A stretch of DNA of 64,000 bases, taken from contig NZ_SSND01000005.1 in the NCBI RefSeq assembly GCF_004799285.1, forward strand, positions 124,001-188,000, given 5' to 3'. This DNA comes from Aliigemmobacter aestuarii (GTDB taxonomy: Bacteria; Pseudomonadota; Alphaproteobacteria; Rhodobacterales; Rhodobacteraceae). Under the pieces are notes generated by a model, which saw only the letters and a program-made list of their open reading frames with translations, made no database searches and had not been told where the DNA came from. Below are positions 1 through 8,334 of this stretch, piece after piece (position 1 is the stretch's first letter; each line of letters opens with the position of its first letter). The translations under genes were made by a program, and so were the position numbers.

Positions 1-1
1 A

Positions 2-391
2 TTGCAGGGGCATGTGACGCAACGGTCGGAATTCGAGGCCGATCCCGAAAGCCTGTTCGTGTCCTCGGCCTATGTGCGCGAATACGTCACCGGCCTGCGC
101 ACCAGCCATGTGCGGTTGGCCAGGCATTTCGACCAGCAGACGAACCTTGTCATGGTCGCCCCCCCGTTCGCCAGCAATCAGCCCAACATGAGGACATTCT
201 ACGACTTCATGCTGGATTGGATGCGCGCGGTCGGGTTGCGGGTCTATGATCCGAACGCCGATCTTGTGAAGGCTGGAATGGCGCTGGACCCGTCCTATCT
301 GCTGGACGACGGCCGGCACGGAAATGGCAGGTATGGCGCCGAGGTCATCGGCAACATGATCGCTCAGGGCCTGATCCGCCGCGCCGCATGA
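2..391 (+). CDS. C-terminal fragment of an SGNH/GDSL-like hydrolase (partial)
   Basis: The reading frame is open from the left edge, so the true start lies outside the window and only about 129 C-terminal residues are visible. Near the end is a DDGRHGNGRYG stretch. An Asp two or three residues before a His in this position fits the last catalytic block (DxxH) of SGNH/GDSL-type esterases, but the Ser and Asn blocks are not in view. No signal peptide or membrane segment can be judged. It ends 30 bases before the SDR gene on the same strand, so the two could be co-transcribed. The family call is an inference from one motif. Confidence 0.55.
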   Translation: MQGHVTQRSEFEADPESLFVSSAYVREYVTGLRTSHVRLARHFDQQTNLVMVAPPFASNQPNMRTFYDFMLDWMRAVGLRVYDPNADLVKAGMALDPSYLLDDGRHGNGRYGAEVIGNMIAQGLIRRAA

Positions 392-421
392 AGGCTTTGG
401 CCGCAAACGACGGGGCAGGGT

Positions 422-1087
422 TTGGAACGGGCATTGGTGATCGGGGCCTCGGGGGCCATCGGCGGGGCACTTGCGCGTGCGCTTGAGGCGCGGGGCCATC
501 AGGTCACCGCGCTGTCGCGGTCGGGTGACGGGCTGGACCTGACCGATGAGGCCAGCATCGCGGCGGCCCTTGCCGGGCTGAAGGGGCCGTTTCACCGGGT
601 GATCGTCGCCACCGGCGCGCTGGAACTGAACGGGCATCGCCCCGAAAAGACCCTTCGCGCGCTTGATCCTCATGCGCTGGCAGAACAGTTCGCGCTGAAT
701 GCAACCGGCCCCGCGCTGGTCCTGAAACACGTCCTGCCGCATCTGCCACGGGACGTGCCCGCGCGCTTTGCTGCCCTGTCGGCGCGGGTCGGGTCGATCG
801 GGGACAACCGGCTGGGCGGCTGGTATTCCTACCGGGCGGCCAAGGCGGCGCTGAACCAGCTGATCCATACCGCCGCGATCGAGATCGCCCGCACCCATCC
901 GCAGGCGGTGATCTGCTGCCTGCATCCGGGCACTGTGGCAACGCCCCTGACGGCGGCCTATGCCGGGGGCCATCCGACGGTGACGCCCGAAGTCGCGGCC
1001 CAAAACCTGCTTGCCGTGCTGGACCGGATGACCCCGGCCAACAGCGGCGGCTTCTTTGACTGGAAGGGCGACCCGATCCCATGGTGA
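422..1087 (+). CDS. SDR family NAD(P)-dependent oxidoreductase
   Basis: A 221-residue short-chain dehydrogenase/reductase. The N-terminal GASGAIG motif (residues 8-14) is the Rossmann dinucleotide-binding loop. Catalytic residues fit Ser120 and Tyr137-x3-Lys141. The length is at the short end for classical SDRs and resembles the CsgA/C-factor-like group. The start is a TTG at 422, preceded by a purine-rich stretch (ggggcaggg). The last seven bases overlap the start of the photolyase gene (ATG at 1081), so the two are probably translationally coupled. The substrate cannot be told from sequence. Confidence 0.85.
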   Translation: MERALVIGASGAIGGALARALEARGHQVTALSRSGDGLDLTDEASIAAALAGLKGPFHRVIVATGALELNGHRPEKTLRALDPHALAEQFALNATGPALVLKHVLPHLPRDVPARFAALSARVGSIGDNRLGGWYSYRAAKAALNQLIHTAAIEIARTHPQAVICCLHPGTVATPLTAAYAGGHPTVTPEVAAQNLLAVLDRMTPANSGGFFDWKGDPIPW

Positions 1088-2607
1088 GCCTTGTTCTGGT
1101 TCTGGGCGATCAGCTTTCGCAAAGCCTGTCGGCCTTGCGTGCGGCCGATCCGTCGCGCGATGTGGTCGTGATGGCCGAGGTGATGGAGGAAGGCACCTAT
1201 GTGCCCCACCATCCGCAGAAGATCGCGCTGATCCTTGCCGCGATGCGCAAGTTCGCCATGCGGCTTGAGGCGCAGGGCTGGCGGGTGGCCTATACCCGGC
1301 TTGACGATCCCGCGAACACCCAGTCCCTGCCGGGCGAGGTGATGCGCCGCGCTGCCGAATTCGGGGCCGGACACATCCACCTGACCCGCCCCGGCGAATT
1401 CCGGGTTGAAACGGCGCTTCTGGGCCTGCCGCTGGATCAGCACTGGCTCGAGGATGATCGGTTTCTCTGTTCGCGGGCCGAATTCGCCGCTTGGGCCGAG
1501 GGGCGCAAGGTGCTGCGGATGGAATGGTTCTATCGCGAGATGCGGCGGCGCACCGGCTATTTGATGGAGGGCGAGGACCCCGCAGGGGGGCAGTGGAACT
1601 TTGACCACGAAAACCGCAAGCCGGCCGAAGCCGACCTGTTTCGCGCCCCGCCGCCCCGGTTCCCGCCCGATCCCGTCACCGAAGAGGTCCTGGATCTGGT
1701 CGCTGCGCGGTTTCCCGCGCATTTCGGCCGTCTGCGCCCCTTCGGCTGGGCGACCGACCGCGAAGGCGCGCTGGCCGCGCTGGATCATTTCGCGACCCAT
1801 GCGCTTGCGGATTTCGGCAGCTATCAGGATGCGATGCTGGCGGGCGATCCGTTCCTGCACCATTCGCTTCTGTCCCCTTACCTCAACATCGGGCTTCTGG
1901 ACCCGCGCGAGGTCTGCGACCGGGTCGAGGCCGAATGGCGCGCCGGGCGCGTGCCGCTGAATTCCGCCGAAGGCTTCATCCGCCAGATCATCGGCTGGCG
2001 CGAGTATGTCCGGGGCATCTACTGGATGACGGCCCCCGAATACCTCCGGCAGAACGCCCTTGGCCATGACCGGCGGCTGCCCGCGATCTACTGGGGGGGC
2101 GAAACGCGGATGGCCTGCATGAAGGCCGCGATCGGCCAGACCCGCGATCTGGCCTATGCCCATCACATCCAGCGCCTGATGGTCACGGGCAACTTCGCGC
2201 TTCTGGCCGGGGTCGATCCGGCAGAGGTGCATGAATGGTACCTGTCGGTCTATGTCGACGCCTTCGAATGGGTCGAGGCGCCGAACACCCTGGGCATGAG
2301 CCAGTTCGCCGACGGCGGGCTTCTGGGGTCCAAGCCCTATGTCAGTTCGGGCGCCTATATCGACCGGATGTCGGATTACTGCGGTGGTTGCGCCTATCGG
2401 GTGAAGGACAGGACCGGCCCGCGCGCCTGTCCGTTCAACCTGCTCTACTGGCATTTCCTCAATCGTCACCGCGATCGGTTCCAGCGCAATCCGCGCATGG
2501 CCCAGATGTACCGCACCTGGGACCGGATGGACCCCGGCCACCGCGCGCGCGTCCTGTCCGAGGCCGGTGCGCTGCTGTCGCGGCTGGACGATGGCCAGGT
2601 CGTCTGA
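1081..2607 (+). CDS. Cryptochrome/photolyase family protein, iron-sulfur type (CryB/PhrB-like)
   Basis: A 508-residue protein of the deoxyribodipyrimidine photolyase-related class (FeS-BCP), which binds FAD and a [4Fe-4S] cluster. Characterised members are the (6-4) photolyase PhrB of Agrobacterium and the blue-light protein CryB of Rhodobacter sphaeroides. The N-terminal part (about 1-130, starting LVLVLGDQLS) is the antenna domain and the rest is the helical FAD domain. Four cysteines fit the cluster ligands: Cys346, Cys434, Cys437 and Cys450. Their C-x2-C-x12-C spacing matches that known for PhrB. It overlaps the SDR gene by 7 bases. It could be a repair enzyme, a light-dependent regulator or both; sequence alone does not decide. 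Confidence 0.9.
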   Translation: MVSLVLVLGDQLSQSLSALRAADPSRDVVVMAEVMEEGTYVPHHPQKIALILAAMRKFAMRLEAQGWRVAYTRLDDPANTQSLPGEVMRRAAEFGAGHIHLTRPGEFRVETALLGLPLDQHWLEDDRFLCSRAEFAAWAEGRKVLRMEWFYREMRRRTGYLMEGEDPAGGQWNFDHENRKPAEADLFRAPPPRFPPDPVTEEVLDLVAARFPAHFGRLRPFGWATDREGALAALDHFATHALADFGSYQDAMLAGDPFLHHSLLSPYLNIGLLDPREVCDRVEAEWRAGRVPLNSAEGFIRQIIGWREYVRGIYWMTAPEYLRQNALGHDRRLPAIYWGGETRMACMKAAIGQTRDLAYAHHIQRLMVTGNFALLAGVDPAEVHEWYLSVYVDAFEWVEAPNTLGMSQFADGGLLGSKPYVSSGAYIDRMSDYCGGCAYRVKDRTGPRACPFNLLYWHFLNRHRDRFQRNPRMAQMYRTWDRMDPGHRARVLSEAGALLSRLDDGQVV

Positions 2608-2916
2608 TCATTTGTGCAAAATTGCACATGTGACCTGCATTGCCGTCTTTCCCCTCACGCCTCGCTGAGATGCCGTGATCCGCGTCATCCAGTGATCTTT
2701 CAAGATTTTGAAAAATGGCCAATTTGTCGGGAAAATCGTGGTTTTTCGTGTCCGTCGTGCCGATCCGTCCCGCTTTCGGTTTGCTACATCACGTTCCGTG
2801 CAAATCCGGGTGATCTTCGGTGATCTGTGTGTGATTTCACAAAAGCCGATCGTTGCCCCATCTTCGGTTCATCGGAGGCAACAACGCCCCGCCACACAAA
2901 ACGAAAGGACCACACC
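2608..2916. other. 309-base intergenic leader, AT-richer than surroundings
   Basis: No gene is supported here. Just after the photolyase stop is an inverted repeat GTGCAA-AA-TTGCAC (2614-2627). Around 2695-2750 the sequence is markedly AT-rich for this genome, with a TTCAAGATTTTGAA dyad near 2699. Between about 2809 and 2834 'ggtgatct'-like units repeat. This is the likely promoter and leader region of the small secreted protein gene, but I cannot place -35/-10 elements with confidence. Confidence 0.4.
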
Positions 2917-3141
2917 ATGAAAAAGATCGCTCTTGCCCTGACCGCCTTCGCCGCCCTGACCACCGCCGCTTCGGCGATGACCGAAAGCGGGCTCACGACC
3001 GCCGCCGAGATCGAGGTTCTGTCGGCTCTTCCGGGCGCTGACCTGTCCAACCTGACCTCGGATCAGATTGCCGCGCTCGAAGGCGTGGTGAACGGCGAAG
3101 ACAGCGGCGTTGGCGCGAAGATCCGCGCGATCCTGAACTGA
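2917..3141 (+). CDS. Small secreted protein of unknown function
   Basis: A 74-residue protein. It begins MKKIALALTAFAALTTAASA, a textbook Sec signal peptide with likely cleavage after ASA, leaving a mature peptide of about 54 acidic residues without cysteines. The start at 2917 is chosen because it has an AAAGGA ribosome-binding site 7-12 bases upstream and yields the signal peptide; an in-frame ATG at 2827 would bury it. The gene stands alone, with a long AT-rich leader and its own terminator, which suggests independent and possibly strong expression. I do not recognise the mature sequence. Confidence 0.75.
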   Translation: MKKIALALTAFAALTTAASAMTESGLTTAAEIEVLSALPGADLSNLTSDQIAALEGVVNGEDSGVGAKIRAILN

Positions 3142-3164
3142 TCTGCCGAAGTGCAAGTTCCGTG

Positions 3165-3189
3165 CGGCCACCCTTCGGGGTGGCCGTTT
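3165..3189 (+). terminator. Rho-independent-type terminator after the small secreted protein
   Basis: A 9-bp perfect stem (CGGCCACCC / GGGTGGCCG) closes a TTCG tetraloop and is followed by TTTG. It sits 23 bases after the stop codon at 3141. The T-tract is short. Confidence 0.75.
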
Positions 3190-3244
3190 GCGTTCAGGGC
3201 GCCGGTTGCAGGATCCTGTCTGGTGGCAGGGATTCTGTCTGGCG

Positions 3245-4759
3245 TCAGGGGTTCTGTCCGGGGGCGGGGGCCGCAGCCTCGCCGGCGGGTGCTTCCCCTT
3301 CGGCGGGCAGGGCTGCCGAATCCGAATCTGTACCTTGCGGCACCTCGCCCGGCCCGATCAGCAGGCCGTTGCGCCATTCCCCTGCCGTTTCCTGACCCGT
3401 CGAATAGCGCAAGACGCCCTGGCCCTGACGCTTGCCCGCGACGAAACCGCCTTCGTAGACATCGCCGTTCGGATAGGTGGCCGTTCCCTGGCCCTCGATC
3501 ACGCCATCTTTCCACTGCCCGGAATAGCGGAAGCCGTCGGCCATCGTCAGCTCGCCCTCGCCGTTGCGACGGCCATTGGCGAAGGTGCCGCGATAGACGG
3601 AGCCGTCGGGATAGGTCGCGACGCCCAGACCCTGCCGCACACCCGCCTGCCATTCCCCTTCATAGCGATAGCCGTCGGGAAGCGTGATCACCCCCTGGCC
3701 GTTCGGGCGTGTATCCCTGAACTGGCCCTCGTAGACGCCGCCACCGGAATAACCCGCCTTGCCCTGGCCCTCGATCGCGCCCGCGGTCCATTCGCCCTCG
3801 AAATAGGTGCCGTCGGGATAGGTTATGCGCCCCATCCCGTCGGGCTGGTCGGCCGCGATCCTGCCCTGATAGCGGGACCCGTCTGGGTAGGTCAGGACGC
3901 CACTGCCCTGCATCCGGCCCTCGACCCAGTCGCCGTCATAGGAAAACCCCTCGGTGGTGCGGAAGACGCCGCGCCCGTGGCGGCGGTCATTGACGAAATC
4001 GCCTTCGTAGACGTCGCCGTTGCCATAGGTCAGCCGCCCGCGTCCCTGACGGACACCGTTGGCCAGCGGCCCTTCGTAGACGTCGCCGTTGGGCTGGGTC
4101 AGGCGGCCCGTGCCGTTCATCTGCCCGTTGGCCCAGTCGCCTTCATAGACGAGGCCGTCGGGTGTGGTCAGCTTGCCCTGGCCCGCGCGCAGTCCGGCGA
4201 CGAAGCCGCCTTCGTAGACCGTGCCATCGGGAAAGGTGACGCGGGCCTGGCCTTCCTTGACGCCCATCTTCCAGTCGCCGTCATAGACCGTGCCGTCGGG
4301 GCTGGTCAGGCGGCCCTGGCCTTCCTGGACGGCGTTGACGAACTGGCCTTCATAGACCGATCCGTCGGCATGGCGCGCGATGCCAGTGCCCGTCATCCGG
4401 CCGTCGCGCCATTCTCCTTCGTAGCTACCGCCATCGGCATAGACGATCCGGCCCTGGCCTTCCGGCTTGCCCGCCGCGAAATCGCCTTCATAGACCGACC
4501 CGTTGGGATAGCGCGCGCGCCCCTTGCCGCGGATCTCGCCCTCGACCCAGTCGCCTTCGTATTCGTATCCGTTCGGAAGCCGGTATATGCCGCGCCCGTG
4601 CTGCAAGCCGTCCTTGAACGTCCCTTCGTAGATCGAGCCGTCGGCATACTGCTTCGAGATGACCTCGCCGGCCTCCTGCGCGCCCGCGGGAAGGGCCAGG
4701 GCCGCTGCCAGCACCGCAACCGCGACGATGCTTCCGTTCCGTCCGGATGTCCCTGCCAT
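3245..4759 (-). CDS. Exported MORN-repeat protein (about 19 repeats)
   Basis: A 504-residue protein with an N-terminal signal peptide (hydrophobic core VAVAVLAAALALPAG, cleavage near AQA), followed by an almost uninterrupted array of 23-residue MORN units of the form PDGxxYEGxWxxGxxxGxGxxxY. I count 18 clear units and one decayed C-terminal unit, then an acidic Pro/Ala-rich tail. MORN arrays form extended beta-sheets and often act as scaffolds; some bacterial ones lie in the periplasm or at the membrane. I placed the start at 4759 because it gives a clean signal peptide behind a G-rich Shine-Dalgarno; an upstream in-frame start at 4849 adds 30 residues before it. It is divergent from nadE. 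No enzymatic domain is fused, so its role is unknown. Confidence 0.88.
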   Translation of the reverse strand: MAGTSGRNGSIVAVAVLAAALALPAGAQEAGEVISKQYADGSIYEGTFKDGLQHGRGIYRLPNGYEYEGDWVEGEIRGKGRARYPNGSVYEGDFAAGKPEGQGRIVYADGGSYEGEWRDGRMTGTGIARHADGSVYEGQFVNAVQEGQGRLTSPDGTVYDGDWKMGVKEGQARVTFPDGTVYEGGFVAGLRAGQGKLTTPDGLVYEGDWANGQMNGTGRLTQPNGDVYEGPLANGVRQGRGRLTYGNGDVYEGDFVNDRRHGRGVFRTTEGFSYDGDWVEGRMQGSGVLTYPDGSRYQGRIAADQPDGMGRITYPDGTYFEGEWTAGAIEGQGKAGYSGGGVYEGQFRDTRPNGQGVITLPDGYRYEGEWQAGVRQGLGVATYPDGSVYRGTFANGRRNGEGELTMADGFRYSGQWKDGVIEGQGTATYPNGDVYEGGFVAGKRQGQGVLRYSTGQETAGEWRNGLLIGPGEVPQGTDSDSAALPAEGEAPAGEAAAPAPGQNP

Positions 4760-4929
4760 GCGTTCCGCCCCCTGCCACCCTCTGATTCCCGGCCGCTCGG
4801 GCCGGGCAAGACCGCCGAAAACCCTAGCCCCCGTGCCCCTGCCTGACAAGGCACCGGGCCGATCGCCGCTTTTCCTTGGGCGTCAGTCTGCTAAGTCATG
4901 GCTTGGACGATTGCGAAAGGGCAGGGGCC

Positions 4930-6606
4930 ATGGCCGACCGATTCCGCCTGACACTGGCACAGCTGAACCCCACCGTCGGGGAGATCGCGGCAAATGCCGA
5001 AAAGGCGCGGGCGGCTTGGGCCGCCGGACGCGCGGCCGGTGCGGACATGGTCGCGCTGACCGAGATGTTCATCACCGGCTACCAGACGCAGGACCTGATC
5101 CTGAAGCCTGCCTTCGTCGCCGATGCCATCGCCGCGATCGAACGGCTGGCCGCCGAATGCGCCGATGGCCCCGCGCTGGGGATCGGTGGGCCGCATCTGC
5201 GCGACATGAAACTTTACAACGGCTATTACATCCTGCGTGGCGGGCGGATCGAAACGGTGGTGCTGAAGCATCACCTGCCGAATTCGGATGTGTTCGACGA
5301 AAAGCGCGTCTTCGCCTCGGCCGAGGTGAACGGGCCCTACCGGATCGGGCCGGTCCGGATCGGCAGCCCGATCTGCGAGGATGCCTGGCATCCCGATGTC
5401 TGCGAGACGCTGGAGGAAACCGGGGCCGAGATCCTGCTGGTCCCGAACGGTTCGCCCTATCACCGTGGCAAGCCCGACCTTCGGCTGAACCTGATGGTGG
5501 CCCGCGTGATCGAAACGGGCCTGCCTCTGGTCTATCTGAACATGGTGGGCGGGCAGGACGATCAGGTGTTCGACGGATCGTCGATGGTGCTGAACCCCGG
5601 CGGCCATCTGGCCGCCCAATTGCCGCAGTTCGATGAGGCGGTGGAGCATGTGGATTTCATCCGGACCGCCGAGGGCTGGCGCGCCGAACAGGGCGTGATG
5701 GCCGAAATCCCCCGGATCTGGGAGGCCGATTACCGTGCCTGCGTGATGGGGCTTGCCGATTACATGGCCAAGACCGGATTTCGCAAGGCGGTTCTGGGGC
5801 TGTCGGGCGGGATCGACAGCGCCATCGTCGCCACCATCGCCGCCGATGCGCTGGGGCCGGAAAACGTGCGCTGCGTGATGCTTCCCTCGCCCTATACCTC
5901 GGATCATTCGCTTGAGGATGCGGCGGCGGTGGCGCGAAACCTCGGCTGCCGGATCGACACGGTGCCGATTTCCGGCGCGCAGGCCGCCGTGGGCGATACG
6001 CTCGCCCCCCTGTTCGCGGGCACCGAACCGGGGATCACCGAGGAAAACATCCAGTCGCGCCTGCGCGGCCTGATGCTGATGGCGATCTCGAACAAGTTCG
6101 GCGAAATGCTTCTGACCACCGGCAACAAGTCCGAGGTGGCGGTTGGCTATTGCACGATCTATGGCGACATGAACGGCGGCTACAATCCGATCAAGGACAT
6201 GTACAAGACCCGCGTGTTCGAAACCTGCCGCTGGCGCAACGAAAACCACCGCCCCTGGATGAAGGGCCCGGCAGGCGCCGTGATTCCCGAACGGGTCATC
6301 ACCAAGCCCCCAAGCGCCGAGTTGCGACCCGACCAGAAGGACCAGGACAGCCTGCCGCCCTACGAGGTGCTGGATGCGATTCTCGACGGGTTGATCGAAC
6401 GCGAGCTTTCGGTGGCCGAGCTGGTCGACATGGGGTTTGACCTGGCCACGGTCAAGCGCGTGGAACACCTGCTTTTCATCAGCGAATACAAGCGGTTCCA
6501 GTCCGCCCCCGGCACGCGGCTCACGATCCGCGCCTTCTGGCTGGACCGCCGCTATCCGATCGCAATGCGCTGGCGGGATGAAACGGGCGGCAAGTCCGGC
6601 GCCTGA
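4930..6606 (+). CDS. nadE: Glutamine-dependent NAD+ synthetase
   Basis: A 558-residue two-domain enzyme that makes NAD+ from deamido-NAD+, ATP and glutamine. The N-terminal nitrilase-like glutaminase domain (about 1-260) carries the triad Glu45, Lys113 and Cys149 (PICEDAW). The C-terminal synthetase domain has the ATP-pyrophosphatase P-loop SGGIDS at 292-297 and the downstream TTGNKSE motif. The length is usual for glutamine-dependent NadE of this class. The start at 4930 follows a GGGGCC/AGGG-type ribosome-binding site; an upstream in-frame GTG/ATG would add 18 residues with no homology. It lies divergent from the MORN gene and convergent with pfkB, from which it is separated by 11 bases. 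Confidence 0.96.
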   Translation: MADRFRLTLAQLNPTVGEIAANAEKARAAWAAGRAAGADMVALTEMFITGYQTQDLILKPAFVADAIAAIERLAAECADGPALGIGGPHLRDMKLYNGYYILRGGRIETVVLKHHLPNSDVFDEKRVFASAEVNGPYRIGPVRIGSPICEDAWHPDVCETLEETGAEILLVPNGSPYHRGKPDLRLNLMVARVIETGLPLVYLNMVGGQDDQVFDGSSMVLNPGGHLAAQLPQFDEAVEHVDFIRTAEGWRAEQGVMAEIPRIWEADYRACVMGLADYMAKTGFRKAVLGLSGGIDSAIVATIAADALGPENVRCVMLPSPYTSDHSLEDAAAVARNLGCRIDTVPISGAQAAVGDTLAPLFAGTEPGITEENIQSRLRGLMLMAISNKFGEMLLTTGNKSEVAVGYCTIYGDMNGGYNPIKDMYKTRVFETCRWRNENHRPWMKGPAGAVIPERVITKPPSAELRPDQKDQDSLPPYEVLDAILDGLIERELSVAELVDMGFDLATVKRVEHLLFISEYKRFQSAPGTRLTIRAFWLDRRYPIAMRWRDETGGKSGA

Positions 6607-6617
6607 AGGCGGCCCCT

Positions 6618-7562
6618 TCAGATCGCCGTCGTCACGCAGGACGCAACCAGCCGTTCGGCATCCTCGCGGCGGCAAAGCTCGGTCGCGTCTGTCATCACGG
6701 CGGCGGCCGCGGCGGCGGTCCCGAAGGCCAGCGCGACCTGCGGCGCCTTGCCCCTTTCGATGGCCAGCACATGCGCCGCGACAAAGCTGTCGCCCGCGCC
6801 GACCGGGCTGACAACGGCGACGCGGGGCGGCGCGGAATGCCAGCGCCCGTGCCGCGTGGCCAGCACCGACCCATCCGCGCCGCGCGCCACGATGACGCTT
6901 TCGGCCACGCCCCGCGCGACCAGACCGGCGGCGAAGTCGGCGGTGTGGCTGCGTTCGGGCAGCGGGCCGCCTGCCAGGTCCTCGGCCTCGTCGCTGTCCA
7001 TCCTGAGGGTTGTCAGGCCCGGAACCGGGGCCCCGGCCAGATCGGCCAGCGGCGCACCGGACGTGTCGATCAGGACTGCCGCGATCGGTGCCACCTCGGC
7101 CACGGCCTGCCGCAGGAAATCGGGTGCCACCCCCGGCGGCAGGCTGCCCGAAATCACCACCTGCCCGTCATGCGGCGCATGATGGCGGATCAGTTCCAGC
7201 GCGCGGGCCGTGGTGCGGGCGTCCCAGTCCTGGCCCGGAAGGACAAAGCGGAACTGCCGCCCGGTCGTCTCTTCGGTCACGGCGAGGTTCTCGCGCGATT
7301 CCCCCGGCGCGGAAAAGGTGGCAAGGGCGACCCCGTCCTGTTCCAGCAATTCCGCCAGCCTCCGCCCGGTGGCCCCGCCAAGCGCCACCAACGCCGTGCT
7401 GTCGCCGCCCAGCTTGCGGATCGCCCGCGACACGTTGATACCGCCGCCGCCCGGGTCCAGCCGGGGCGGCGCACAGCGCAGTTTCATGCCGGCCACGATC
7501 TCGGTCGTGTGGGTGGAAACGTCCAGCGTGGGGTTCAGCGTCACGGTCAGGATGCGGGTCAT
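6618..7562 (-). CDS. pfkB: PfkB-type 6-phosphofructokinase (hexose kinase family)
   Basis: A 314-residue ribokinase-superfamily sugar kinase. The N-terminal part (TLNPTLDVST, KLRCAPP, DPGGGGINVSRAIRKLGG) closely follows the E. coli PfkB pattern. The C-terminal anion-hole motif SPVGAGDSFVA contains the catalytic Asp. It phosphorylates fructose 6-phosphate (or possibly fructose 1-phosphate or tagatose 6-phosphate, the usual alternatives in this subfamily) in the cytoplasm. There is no adjacent PTS or fructose gene, which favours the PfkB reading over FruK. The gene faces nadE tail to tail and diverges from an exported protein gene across 173 bases. Confidence 0.85.
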   Translation of the reverse strand: MTRILTVTLNPTLDVSTHTTEIVAGMKLRCAPPRLDPGGGGINVSRAIRKLGGDSTALVALGGATGRRLAELLEQDGVALATFSAPGESRENLAVTEETTGRQFRFVLPGQDWDARTTARALELIRHHAPHDGQVVISGSLPPGVAPDFLRQAVAEVAPIAAVLIDTSGAPLADLAGAPVPGLTTLRMDSDEAEDLAGGPLPERSHTADFAAGLVARGVAESVIVARGADGSVLATRHGRWHSAPPRVAVVSPVGAGDSFVAAHVLAIERGKAPQVALAFGTAAAAAAVMTDATELCRREDAERLVASCVTTAI

Positions 7563-7735
7563 CGCGGGCGGGTCCGGTCAGGCGCCCCCGGTGCAGGGCA
7601 CTGCCCCAACCCTGCCAGAGCCGGGTCGGTCTGACAACGGGCGGCGGTGCAGGATCGGCCCGCCCGCAGACCAAAGCCTTGCCATCGCGGGAATTCGCCC
7701 GCAGGCTCTTGCCGGATCATCCACGGGAGGAAGCG

Positions 7736-8269
7736 ATGCACGGACGGATCATGCTGGCGGCGGCCATGATGGCGCTGGCCCTGCCCGCCGGGGCACAGAC
7801 GCCGTCGGACCGCTACGAGGCCCGCGGCACGGTCGTGGCCGAAATCGGGGGCGAGACGATGGAGCTCGTGGTGCCCTTCGACCGCGAAAACAAGACCGCC
7901 TTCGCGCAGGTCACGGCGATCATGGGCACGTCGACCAGCGTGAACGTGGTGGGCATGAGCGTGGGCGAGAATGGCAAGCCCGCGCCGCCGATGGTACAGG
8001 CCACCTTCTTGACCAGCGGCGCCGGGACCAGCGTCCTTTCGGTAGAACTGTTCGATGACGGGGGCATGGACGCGCCCGCGATCATGAGTGACGAATTCGG
8101 ATCGGTCACGCTGGACCGGTTCAATTTCGACGGCCAGACACTCGAGGCCGAGGTCTCGGGGCAGATGCAGCGCGTCGCGGGCTATGCGCAGGGCAATCCC
8201 GCCGCCGATGGGGCCCCGCCCGTCCCCGCGCGCATCGTCATCTCGACCGAGGTTGCCCCCGCGGAATGA
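7736..8269 (+). CDS. Exported protein of unknown function
   Basis: A 177-residue protein starting MHGRIMLAAAMMALALPAGA, a Sec signal peptide with likely cleavage after AGA-Q. The mature part is acidic and beta-rich in appearance, with no cysteine and no motif I recognise. The start at 7736 sits 6 bases after GGGAGG, a strong Shine-Dalgarno; an in-frame start at 7679 would add 19 residues ahead of the signal and is rejected. It is divergent from pfkB and convergent with the metallo-beta-lactamase-fold gene, with a hairpin between them. Confidence 0.75.
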   Translation: MHGRIMLAAAMMALALPAGAQTPSDRYEARGTVVAEIGGETMELVVPFDRENKTAFAQVTAIMGTSTSVNVVGMSVGENGKPAPPMVQATFLTSGAGTSVLSVELFDDGGMDAPAIMSDEFGSVTLDRFNFDGQTLEAEVSGQMQRVAGYAQGNPAADGAPPVPARIVISTEVAPAE

Positions 8270-8283
8270 TCCGCCCGAAACGA

Positions 8284-8307
8284 AGACGCCGCCCGAAGGC
8301 GGCGTCT
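8284..8307. terminator. Bidirectional hairpin between convergent genes
   Basis: A perfect 10-bp stem (AGACGCCGCC / GGCGGCGTCT) around a CGAA loop lies between two genes ending at 8269 (+) and 8335 (-). It could serve both. Neither flank has a strong T-tract. Confidence 0.6.
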
Positions 8308-8334
8308 GATCTGGCTGTCGCGGCGATCGCGGTC

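Noticed and set aside
3188-4846. A 552-codon + strand frame opposite the MORN gene
   Set aside because: Its apparent internal repetition only mirrors the MORN repeats on the other strand.
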